This document shows, one piece after another, positions 37,301 to 44,277 of a stretch of DNA of 64,000 bases; positions within the stretch are counted from its first letter, which is position 1, and each line of letters starts with the position of its first letter. The position numbers were made by a program, and so were the translations under genes. The stretch covers positions 422,518 through 486,517 of the forward strand of contig JALHOP010000003.1 of NCBI GenBank assembly GCA_022842935.1. Direction: 5' to 3'. Source of the stretch: Myxococcota bacterium (GTDB lineage Bacteria > Myxococcota > XYA12-FULL-58-9 > JALHOP01). The notes below the pieces were generated by a model. That model saw only the letters and a program-made list of their open reading frames with translations. It did not search any database and had not been told where the DNA came from.

Positions 37301-40300
37301 GCGGCGCTCAATATGGTGTCCGAGAGGTCGCGCTGACTGACCTGCCGGCTCTTGAGCTTGTTTCTGACTGACGAGCGGGGAGCGCGAACGCCCGCAGAGC
37401 CAAGCTTTGCGACGAGTTGTGCGTGCGCGCCGCGCGCCTGGACCTTGACCGTCTCGATGAGGGTCGGACTCTCACCGATTTGTTCGAGCAGACCGGCGAC
37501 GTAGGGATGAGGCCGGTTGCGGGTCACCCACTCGATGACCAGCTTCGCGGTGAACGCGTTGCCGTTTTCGGCGAGCGTGCGCAGGCCATCGCAGGCCATC
37601 TCGACAACATGGGCATCGTTCTGGCCCAAGAGCCGGACCAGCACGCTCCCTGCGTCGTTCGCGGCGCTCTCTCGCGCGTTGCTCGCGATGGTGGCAAGCG
37701 CGTAGGCGGCGAAGGTGCGTACGACACCGTCGTCATCGTTCGTGAGCGCTTCGAGGGGCCCGAGAGCCCAGGTCGCTTTGGCCATGCCCGCGACGTCGTT
37801 CATGGTTAGCAGCCGCACGAGGCGATCGCTGCCGTCCGCGAGGTGCTCGGTCATCAGCGCCGTCGCGTCGAGCTGACGAATTTCGGCGATGCACTTACGT
37901 GCGGCCTCGCGCAGACGCGCGTCAGGCAGGCGTAGCCACGGTTGCAACAGGGCAGCGGCTGCTTCTTTGTCTTTGGCGCGGGGCAAGACGCGTGCTGCGT
38001 GCAGCAAAACGGCGACGGGCTGTACCGAAGCGTCGAGCAGGGGAGTCAGGTCGGCGAGTGCTTGGAAGTTCGTCGCCAGACGCCGCGCGATACCGTCGAC
38101 ACGGCCAAGACGATCGCCCAGCTCGCGTCCCTCGAGCTCAGGGATAGGGTGCGTGCCCGAGCCGAGCTGCGCGATCTCTCCCAGCGTATTGTTGGTGTCA
38201 TCACCCGCGTGGGCTTCGCTTCGCGCCACGATCTCTTCGAGAGACGGCGCGTGGTAGGTGCGCCAGCCGATGAGCTCGTTGAGAAACGAGCGGGGCGGCG
38301 CGTCGAGGTCGAACGTACGGCACCAGAAATTGTAGTCGCCGCGGCCGGCCGATGTCGCCTCGAGCTCCCGGCGCTGCTCTTGGTCGATGGAGTACGCGGG
38401 ACCGCGACCGTCGCTGAGTGAAAGAGTCGCGAAGCGATCGATCTCGGCGAGATCCCCGATGGGGGCCTCAAGAATTCCGCGTGCGGCACACAGGTAGCCA
38501 AGGCGTGGCCGTGCTGCGAGCGCCGGAAGCGGTCGGCTATGCACCGCAGCAACGTCGAAAGCGGTGGTGTTGACGTTCGAGGGGCGAGCGCCAAGGCGCT
38601 CCGCCAAGCTGCGCGCTGCACTTTCGAGCATCGCGCCCCTGAGCGCTTCTTCGGAGTCGACCTCGACCATCATGCGGTTGCGCACCGCATCGGGCAACGT
38701 GTCGACGAGCTCGCAGATGCGTGAGGCGGTCCGCTCCGCGCGACGCAGCTCGGCTGTGACGGTGCCCAGCCAGGCGCCATCGAAGATGGGCAGCAACGGG
38801 TCGGACTGCCGACTGCTGCCGGCTTTGACGACCGCAGTGTCGAACCAGTCGAGGCGTGGCCCAAGAACCTCTGCGAGTGGCGCGGTGGCGGCGGGGAACT
38901 GCGCGAAGAGCTCGGCAAGGTACGTGCGTGCGGGAGCCTGAGCGTCGAGCACCCGCCCGATGCCGTTCATCAAGCCATCGATTTGAAGGGCGCTCTGGCT
39001 GCCAACCGTCATGCGGAGCAACCGCTTGAACGTACCGCTTTCGGTCGAGACGTTGCGCAGGGTCGCGATCGTCGCGTCGTGTTTGCTGAACAAGGTTTCG
39101 ATGCGTGCGCGCGTCGCGGCGAAGTCTCTCGAATCTGTTGCGGTGAAGTTCTTCGCGAGCCGCGCGGCGAGCCGGCGGCACTCGTCGAAGGACTTCATGA
39201 TCTCGCGTTGCAGGTCCTGCAGGCGCTGGGCTACTTGCGCGGTGACCCCGTCGTGCCGCCGCAGCTCGTCCGCGATCCGGGTCATGCCCTTCAGGTCTTC
39301 GGCGCGTGGCGTGGCGCTGCTAACCCAGTCCTGCGCCTCGTTGCTTCGCGAGCGATCGTCGAAGAGCCGCCCAAGGCCGCCCGGTCTCGGTGGCTCGTCG
39401 AGGTCGCGCGTTGCGACCCTGTCGACCGTGGCATCGAGGAGCTCGTCGAAGTCGGGACCGGTGAGCTGTCGCATGTAGCGCAGGGACCAAGGTGGCTCCG
39501 CCGAGCTCACTGCGGACCTGACGCCGAACGATGGGCGCGTCAGCGGGTTCGCTTGGGCGCTCCGCAGGACAAAACCTACGACCAGGTCGAGCTGCGCCGG
39601 CCGGGTGATCACGCTGCGGTCGACGAGGGTCTCGATGGCTGCCTGGATGTCGCTCGGCGTGGGCGCCGCGGGGTTCGGCCATCGGCTCGCGAGGTCGTGA
39701 TGCTTGATGCCGGAGATGACCCTCTCACTCTCCGCCTTGGCGGACTCGACATTGGCCTTCGAGCCGCCCGCGCGTCGCGCCTCGGCGCGCTTTTCGTTGC
39801 GCGCTCGGGCCTCTTCGGCGCTGACCAGGGTTCGCGTTTCTGTGGTTTTCGCTTTCTCTTCGGGCATCGCCATCAGGACGAGCTCGCCGAAGTATGGCAG
39901 GAGCTCGGCGCAGACACGCTCGATGCGCTTGGCGGCGCGGGTGTCCGCATCGCCGCGGGCTTCGTCGAGGGCTTCTTGCTCGCTCTTGCTCAACGGAGCC
40001 GTCAGCTCATCGAAGAGCTCGGCGGCCGCCTCGATGACCTTGGTGCTATGGTCGTCGAGCTTTGCGGTCGGCGGCTTGAGGTCGCCAAGGCCCTTCGAGA
40101 GGCACGTGAGCATGAAGCTGCGGATCGCTTCGGAGCCGCTCGCCTTCGTGTTGTCGGCCATCGCCGACCAGATCGTCGTGACGTGCGAGCGCACGGGAGC
40201 AGCAAGGCCAGGGTAGCGCGCCATGACCTGGCGCGCTGCGTGGACGGTCTCGACCAGCTCGACGAGCAGTCGCAAGCCCGCGCTCTGGCGGATACGGTTG

Positions 40301-40698
40301 TCGGTGCGATCGTAGCCAAGACGCGCCCGCCCAAGCTGAACCGCGACCTCGCCAAGCACGAAATCGCGCGGCTGCTTGATGCCGTAGCCGCGCGCGCGCT
40401 CGAGCGCTTTGTCGAGAGGGACTGCCAGCGACCCGTTCGTCAGTCCGTAGACGGGACCCTGAACGAGCGGTGGGAAATCTTCGCCCTGGGAACGCGCCGC
40501 TCCGCGCAGCTCATCCAGCAGCGCCACGAGCTCGCTCGCTTGGGCGGAGGCTTCGGGAGTGAGAGGGGCGGCGGCTTGGGCCTCGAGGATATCGGTGGGC
40601 TGGGTGCTGGCCGTTGCCGCGACCTGATGGGCCGTGGTGACGGTCGCGGGCGCGCCTGCGTCTTGGGCAATGTGCGGGCTGCGGCCAACGACTTGCAC
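34372..40698 (-). CDS. Giant HEAT-like protein with C-terminal VWA (MIDAS) domain
   Basis: 2108 aa from GTG 40698, chosen because AAGGGG lies 7 nt upstream; the frame stays open 35 codons further but is Arg/Ser-rich and non-conserved-looking. Short Ala/Thr-rich N-terminus, then about 1800 residues of helical repeats; HEAT-like units are clear near 980-1050 (DDDGVVRTFAAYALATIASN; DAHVVEMACDGLRTLAENG). The C-terminal VWA domain (about 1925-2105) has a complete MIDAS: DNSGS at 1933-1937, Thr 2010 in HGGTNMADGL and Asp 2038 in VLTDGQPNR. VWA proteins of this type are metal-dependent adaptors driven by MoxR-class AAA ATPases, and the AAA gene is two genes downstream. No signal peptide or membrane segment, so cytoplasmic. 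Confidence 0.8.
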   Translation of the reverse strand: MQVVGRSPHIAQDAGAPATVTTAHQVAATASTQPTDILEAQAAAPLTPEASAQASELVALLDELRGAARSQGEDFPPLVQGPVYGLTNGSLAVPLDKALERARGYGIKQPRDFVLGEVAVQLGRARLGYDRTDNRIRQSAGLRLLVELVETVHAARQVMARYPGLAAPVRSHVTTIWSAMADNTKASGSEAIRSFMLTCLSKGLGDLKPPTAKLDDHSTKVIEAAAELFDELTAPLSKSEQEALDEARGDADTRAAKRIERVCAELLPYFGELVLMAMPEEKAKTTETRTLVSAEEARARNEKRAEARRAGGSKANVESAKAESERVISGIKHHDLASRWPNPAAPTPSDIQAAIETLVDRSVITRPAQLDLVVGFVLRSAQANPLTRPSFGVRSAVSSAEPPWSLRYMRQLTGPDFDELLDATVDRVATRDLDEPPRPGGLGRLFDDRSRSNEAQDWVSSATPRAEDLKGMTRIADELRRHDGVTAQVAQRLQDLQREIMKSFDECRRLAARLAKNFTATDSRDFAATRARIETLFSKHDATIATLRNVSTESGTFKRLLRMTVGSQSALQIDGLMNGIGRVLDAQAPARTYLAELFAQFPAATAPLAEVLGPRLDWFDTAVVKAGSSRQSDPLLPIFDGAWLGTVTAELRRAERTASRICELVDTLPDAVRNRMMVEVDSEEALRGAMLESAARSLAERLGARPSNVNTTAFDVAAVHSRPLPALAARPRLGYLCAARGILEAPIGDLAEIDRFATLSLSDGRGPAYSIDQEQRRELEATSAGRGDYNFWCRTFDLDAPPRSFLNELIGWRTYHAPSLEEIVARSEAHAGDDTNNTLGEIAQLGSGTHPIPELEGRELGDRLGRVDGIARRLATNFQALADLTPLLDASVQPVAVLLHAARVLPRAKDKEAAAALLQPWLRLPDARLREAARKCIAEIRQLDATALMTEHLADGSDRLVRLLTMNDVAGMAKATWALGPLEALTNDDDGVVRTFAAYALATIASNARESAANDAGSVLVRLLGQNDAHVVEMACDGLRTLAENGNAFTAKLVIEWVTRNRPHPYVAGLLEQIGESPTLIETVKVQARGAHAQLVAKLGSAGVRAPRSSVRNKLKSRQVSQRDLSDTILSAARVARGEPALEAVSDRLKLALRLVSKFEHWTTTLGPELRGLLDTLDYPDAIVDDAVAELTGKEPRGYLASCPELVSALFSSPDFSAAEICVLESGRIPESLADLASHPLAEDGSWRTVKLAEAFKNEERFSALVKLKLALSSDLPQLVGEVLATILDEKTPRNMAGIAYDAISDVLGVDIPFLNPMLDAAQRKEALANAEPLDPAIDALVERAVVDRLAVVEPTSDEAKALVQYLASGAPEVAQRRLADAIDRATSAPQARLLLEPARALARLRPTSVDAKAPWLINVLRAAKMASIDQIITVRDARRAAVAASDAASAALAGDRVANLAAAVMDKRETIPADQLAPLLAIMADSEDDASRQAKFDGLREIMANKDVPWTPERMNALRNGLLVVQANHRYTAIERSLEQAIRFAGRLLDASRGLSEVDLGKHFEILARCSDMTAKAQYADNVVAMYRALSASNSTLSPVFIEQLGLWVAAADTGTGTLSDHDRKREVILRSLVELLPLSDETMTQLVQSCAAMSLDRTAAVFRACKEHIRSALLTADDVKRITSDGANPEEGLRFFDRVFGSRVSLLRWKPSALASFNDPLKDAWNDSSDVKDAKRAMRRSLGNFFDTLAAPRGQTADVEQVAISNYIGTFAFGAWSRGEDRASSGERAKVSGQSDKSTVLSSADYAAHKANSDRIEAAARARILDGKHPVEQLSAMMMPNSVAIANAFDGFFTTTIDTEWESAAEGPRVNVNRMILADLNRAHAVKMAEEAEARGEVVSVSVPNVDVCEAPREIETETKNVRLLINVVIDNSGSTDTKNDAGETRLGYFKQLAVMMLNAFGAVENLELNSSVVSFSDYGHLLMAPSRKHDVKTMCQALGPIAAHGGTNMADGLDKSRLAASTGTYDKVIHIVLTDGQPNRLGDTQAAVATLRGMGHVVVGFGVGPDALHLGNVFGDEHAISESNPDMIAGRVYNYLKEVVSRVAS

Positions 40699-40751
40699 GA
40701 AGAGACCCCTTTTACGATTTCGTGATTCATTCTCGGCGGTTGATTGGCTTT

Positions 40752-40831
40752 GTTGCGTCCCTCGACGCGGTCGGTCGATCGTCCTGCCGAGACGTGGCGA
40801 CACGACGATTGACGCAACGTTTTCGCGTTGC
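40752..40831. promoter_or_regulatory. Inverted repeats upstream of the VWA gene
   Basis: The region between the terminator at 40852 and the GTG at 40698 must hold the promoter of the VWA-AAA unit. It contains GTTGCGTC (40752-40759) and its exact inverse GACGCAAC (40811-40818), and an overlapping GCAACG...CGTTGC pair (40814-40831). GTTGCGTC also occurs in the divergent promoter region at 41481-41488. These may be operator half-sites of one regulator or mRNA structure. Confidence 0.35.
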
Positions 40832-40851
40832 GCCGCGCGTGCCCCGAAACG

Positions 40852-40887
40852 AAAAGGGGCCCCGCATGTTTACACAGGCGGAGCCCC
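40852..40887 (-). terminator. Intrinsic terminator after the 160-aa gene
   Basis: Read on the minus strand: GGGGCTCCGC, a 12-nt loop, GCGGGGCCCC, then TTTT. The stem is 10 bp with one G-U pair. It lies 25 bp after the stop of the gene at 40912-41394 and separates that gene from the VWA gene, so the giant VWA-AAA unit should have its own promoter. A run of six A on the other side makes weak activity on the plus strand possible. Confidence 0.75.
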
Positions 40888-40911
40888 AAAAAACGACGAT
40901 CTTGTAGGACT

Positions 40912-41394
40912 TTAGCCGCGGTTCATGGCGACCGCTGCCGACTTCACGGCGGCGCGGAAGTAGGGCACGGAGCCAAGCAAACCGAAGCTCGCGAGGTCGG
41001 CCACGACACTGTAACCGGTGGTCTGCAGCGCCAGGTTGCCTTGGTTCTGCACCTCGGGGTTGTTCGATAAGAACCGCGCCGCCGCTCCGCCGGCCGCGAT
41101 GGCCGCCGATGCCACCCACGGGCCAACGAACGGGATGAGTGAAATTCCGCCCCCCGCAGCGTAGACCACAGTCATTGTGCCGGCCGCGATCCGCTCGGCC
41201 TGGCTGGGTGCCTTCGGTGCCTCGTACGGAATGAACGGCACCCTGTCGAGAACGTCGTCGACTTTCACCGCTGCGCTCGCGACCTGCTGCACGATCCCGG
41301 GCGCGCCATCCTTGAGACGAGCAAGTGCAGTGGACCCCTGATCGCCCTTCGGGCCGGTGTAACGCGTCTTGTTCGATACGCCTAAGTCACCCAC
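40912..41394 (-). CDS. Hypothetical protein with Gly/Ala-rich hydrophobic segment, 160 aa
   Basis: Unrecognised. GTG start with AGGAG 7 nt upstream. The N-terminus is polar (MGDLGVSNKTRYTGPKGDQG), then a helix and a long Ala/Gly-rich hydrophobic segment (TVVYAAGGGISLIPFVGPWV, about 93-112, continuing ASAAIAAGGAAARFL). A second weaker hydrophobic part follows (VADLASFGLLGSVPYF). This could form a membrane hairpin. Divergent from the plus-strand chain that carries the triple-AAA gene and closed by its own terminator. Confidence 0.6.
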   Translation of the reverse strand: MGDLGVSNKTRYTGPKGDQGSTALARLKDGAPGIVQQVASAAVKVDDVLDRVPFIPYEAPKAPSQAERIAAGTMTVVYAAGGGISLIPFVGPWVASAAIAAGGAAARFLSNNPEVQNQGNLALQTTGYSVVADLASFGLLGSVPYFRAAVKSAAVAMNRG

Positions 41395-41440
41395 GGTCTT
41401 TCTCCTGTGTCATTTCCGAGCGCGGCCTAGAGCGCACCCA

Positions 41441-41500
41441 AAGTTTCGTGATGCGTGTGTATCGGGCCGTCGCGTCGTGAGTTGCGTCGCCGCGAAACTT
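41441..41500. promoter_or_regulatory. Divergent promoter region with inverted repeat
   Basis: The 212-bp gap between the 160-aa gene (minus) and the 382-aa gene (plus) must drive both transcripts. It contains a perfect inverted repeat AAGTTTCG (41441-41448) and CGAAACTT (41493-41500), and GTTGCGTC at 41481-41488, a sequence also present upstream of the VWA gene. A shared regulator for the two ATPase units is possible. Confidence 0.35.
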
Positions 41501-41606
41501 CGATGCTGCCAACGCTTCACTCAGCCTAGGGCGTGGGAAAGGCACAACAACCACTCAACGGCGCCGAACATCATCCTCGAACTCAGCGACATCGGAGCAG
41601 TTAAGG

Positions 41607-42755
41607 GTGGTCTCTACGTCTTCAGCAAACGCGGCGGGCAACAGCGAGCCACAATGGCTGACCGGTCTTGGTCAAGCGTTGGACGCGCTGCCGAGTGTCG
41701 CGAGTGCCCCTCAGGAGCCAATCGTTGCTCCTGCGGCGCACAATGAGGACGTGTTGGAGACAGGTCCTGCTCCAGCACGCCTGGTTGCGGTGGGTACCGC
41801 CGATGTCTACGACAGCGTCCCTCCTCTGAAGCTTACGCACCGTGAGCTGCAAGACTACGGCGCCTGCATGAGTCGCGCGATCGCGACGGCGCAGCTCGAC
41901 AATCGCTTCGTGAGCGCGAGCTACCTCGAGAAGGGCTTCATGGGGATCGCGGCGCTTGGCATGATGCCGCGCGAGCAGCGTGTCCAGATTCACGGCGAGA
42001 CCGGCATGCCGACGTACGGGAGTTGGGCGCAGGTGAACGCGCAACGTGATCTCGCACGTCATACCAATCCGAATGACGCCCGCTTCACGCGCCTGCACCT
42101 CTCGTCGCCGATGAGCGCGCACGTGCGTGACTTGCTACGCAATGTCCCCGACTCGCCATTGAACGCAGACCCGCGCATCGAGGTGGTCGAGCTCGAGGGG
42201 CAAAAGCGCCTCTTTCGCGTCCATCTCGACACGTGGGCCGACCCCGGCTTCGTCATTCGCACCACTCTGCACATTGACCCGAGCAAGGCGCGCCGCTTCG
42301 ACGTTGCGCCTTTGGCGCAGGGTAAGAGTGGGGCGTGGGTGATGAATCGCGAGTTGAACGCCATGGTGGGTTCGCTCGCCAAGCAGGGTGCGGCCCACCT
42401 CGCGCTGGTCGCCTCGAAACATTGCGGTCATGCCCTGACTGGCGTCACGCAGGGCATCGTTGGTCCGGTTTATTTCTCGGGCACGGTGATGCCGGACGAG
42501 ATCGCGGACCTGTTCGAGATCGCGCCGAACAACCTGGTTGCGTGCTTCACGGCCTTTGAGCTGTGGCGCGAACCACGCGACGCCAAGAACCCTCCCTGGA
42601 TCGATCCCGACGACGCTCCGCTCGAGCGGCTGCAAGCGCAAGGGTGGTCCGCTGAAGTCGACAAGCTCTGGGTTTGTACACCGGAGCTTCGTAGCACCCT
42701 CGAGATGTACGCAGAGAAGTACGACACGACGCTGAAAGTTCGCGTTCTTTACTAA
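41607..42755 (+). CDS. Hypothetical protein, 382 aa, first gene of the triple-AAA unit
   Basis: Unrecognised. GTG 41607 with GGAG about 9 nt upstream. Residues 1-60 are Ala/Ser/Pro-rich and probably disordered; the rest looks globular alpha/beta: LKLTHRELQDYGACMSRAIA (about 74-93), QVNAQRDLARHTNPNDARFT, PRIEVVELEGQKRLFRVHLD, VALVASKHCGHAL-like helix, and a WSAEVDKLWVCTPELRSTLE end. No signal peptide or membrane segment. It opens the plus-strand chain with a 21-bp gap to the next gene. Confidence 0.65.
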   Translation: MVSTSSANAAGNSEPQWLTGLGQALDALPSVASAPQEPIVAPAAHNEDVLETGPAPARLVAVGTADVYDSVPPLKLTHRELQDYGACMSRAIATAQLDNRFVSASYLEKGFMGIAALGMMPREQRVQIHGETGMPTYGSWAQVNAQRDLARHTNPNDARFTRLHLSSPMSAHVRDLLRNVPDSPLNADPRIEVVELEGQKRLFRVHLDTWADPGFVIRTTLHIDPSKARRFDVAPLAQGKSGAWVMNRELNAMVGSLAKQGAAHLALVASKHCGHALTGVTQGIVGPVYFSGTVMPDEIADLFEIAPNNLVACFTAFELWREPRDAKNPPWIDPDDAPLERLQAQGWSAEVDKLWVCTPELRSTLEMYAEKYDTTLKVRVLY

Positions 42756-42776
42756 GCAAGAGAAGGAAAAATCATC

Positions 42777-44201
42777 ATGGTTAGAAGAGTCACTGACGGC
42801 CAAGCCCCAACCACCACCAGCGCAGCAGCCACAGCCGCCCCGGCAAAGACCTCACGCCGCGAGCGAAAAACGCTCGAGAGCATGGCGGCCGACCGAGCTG
42901 CCCCGACGGCCGGCGGCAAGGTGCCGGCCGGCGCCCAGACCGCAGGAGTCGGCGCGACGCTGCGCGCGGCGGGAAAGGCCGTCGTCGCGTTCGACACGTT
43001 CAAAGCCCAGCTTCGCGACGGCATCGTCGACGGACAGTCGCTCGTCGCCTACCGTGAGTCGCGCCAGGCGGACTTCGACAGGCGCAAGGAGGAGGTTAAG
43101 GCCTCCTTCGCGTCCATGCAGACCGCGATCGCGGATGGCGATGCGGTGCGCGAGAGCATCGCCGCGAACCTCCAGGAGATCGTCGACCTCATGCCTGCCG
43201 ACATGGTCGCCAAGGCAAACGTCCACAAGACCAACAAGGACGAGGAGGAGCAGGCGGGCTTTTTCGGCCGCATGAAGAACTGGCTAACGCGCAAGCCGGC
43301 GCCGGCGAAGATTAACGAGCTTGAGCTCGATAAGCTCCTCCTCAAGCAAATCGACATCGCGGAAGCCGCGCTCAACTCACTCGAAGACAAGGTGACGGCG
43401 CTCGGGGGCGTTTCGGCGAATCTCGCGGCCTCTCGTATCGAGTTCGCGCAGCAACTCGAGGAGTCGGTGAACCGCTTCAACGGCGCGGTCGACGTCCTCA
43501 GAGAGGTGAACGACGAAATCGCGGCCGTCGAGGCTGAGCAGGTAACGCTCGACGATCGGTCCAGAGAATACGGCGCGAACGAGAAGCACTTGTTCGAGCT
43601 GCGTACCCAGTCACAGGAGATCACCCGTTACGCCGCGTTCTTGAACGACTGGATCACGAACCTGCGTGACTTCGAGACCACCGGCGAGCAGCTCGCAACC
43701 CTACTCCAGAACACCCAGGGTAACGCCGAACGCGTCCTCCAAAACGGCATCAAGATGCTCGAGGTCCAGAACGTGACCACCGGTGTTGTCGCCGCGGTCG
43801 CTGGCGTCATCAACTCCGCTGACTGGACGATGTTGGTTTTCGATACGGTCAGCCAGAATACGACCCGCGCTGTGGAGTACCTCGCGGGCCGGGTCGCCGC
43901 GTTCGACGGCAACCATCGGGAGTGGGTTGCGCGTAGCCACAGCGCCAGTCAGCAGATGGCTGGTGCGATGCTTGCGGCGAACATCAAGACCGAACAGGAC
44001 CTGAAGGCCTACACCGATCAACTCCTCGCGGACCATGCGGCGGGCATCCGCGCGGTCGCGACCGGGACGACCGCCAAGCTCGATCCTGGCGCGCGCGTTA
44101 CGCGCAACCCTGCCGCTGGCAAGAATAGCGATCTGGCCAAGTTCCTTCAGAGCTCCATGGCCAACCAAGCCCGGCGCGCTGGCCTTGGTGGCCGCAACTA
44201 G
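42777..44201 (+). CDS. Coiled-coil/helical protein, 474 aa
   Basis: Disordered basic N-terminus (1-55, Ala/Thr/Pro/Lys), then helices to about 430. Residues 95-150 and 180-330 have long heptad-like patterns (RRKEEVKASFASMQTAIADG; LEDKVTALGGVSANLAASRI; LREVNDEIAAVEAEQVTLDD). A less polar helix (VTTGVVAAVAGVINSADWTM, 333-352) follows. The layout, a long helical bundle with a semi-hydrophobic late helix, loosely resembles TelA (toxic-anion resistance) proteins or helical scaffold proteins, but I cannot match a family motif. It sits 76 bp upstream of the triple-AAA gene, so it is a candidate substrate or partner. Confidence 0.65.
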   Translation: MVRRVTDGQAPTTTSAAATAAPAKTSRRERKTLESMAADRAAPTAGGKVPAGAQTAGVGATLRAAGKAVVAFDTFKAQLRDGIVDGQSLVAYRESRQADFDRRKEEVKASFASMQTAIADGDAVRESIAANLQEIVDLMPADMVAKANVHKTNKDEEEQAGFFGRMKNWLTRKPAPAKINELELDKLLLKQIDIAEAALNSLEDKVTALGGVSANLAASRIEFAQQLEESVNRFNGAVDVLREVNDEIAAVEAEQVTLDDRSREYGANEKHLFELRTQSQEITRYAAFLNDWITNLRDFETTGEQLATLLQNTQGNAERVLQNGIKMLEVQNVTTGVVAAVAGVINSADWTMLVFDTVSQNTTRAVEYLAGRVAAFDGNHREWVARSHSASQQMAGAMLAANIKTEQDLKAYTDQLLADHAAGIRAVATGTTAKLDPGARVTRNPAAGKNSDLAKFLQSSMANQARRAGLGGRN

Positions 44202-44231
44202 AGAGAGCGTCTCACATCGAACCACACCATA

Positions 44232-44259
44232 GCGACCGGGCCTGCGACGGCTCGGTCGC
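44232..44259 (+). promoter_or_regulatory. Intercistronic hairpin before the triple-AAA gene
   Basis: GCGACCGGGCC - 6 nt - GGCTCGGTCGC forms an 11-bp stem with one G-U pair in the 76-bp gap between the 474-aa and the 1021-aa genes. No T-tract follows, and the SD AAGGG of the AAA gene is 8 bp downstream. It may attenuate or process the transcript, lowering AAA dosage relative to the helical protein. Confidence 0.4.
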
Positions 44260-44277
44260 CCCGCTCAAGGGCACGCC

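Noticed and set aside
38983..40725. Long open frame (580 codons) on the plus strand, opposite the VWA gene
   Set aside because: Arg/Leu/Ala-rich antisense frame produced by high GC; the minus-strand frame has HEAT-like and VWA motifs.
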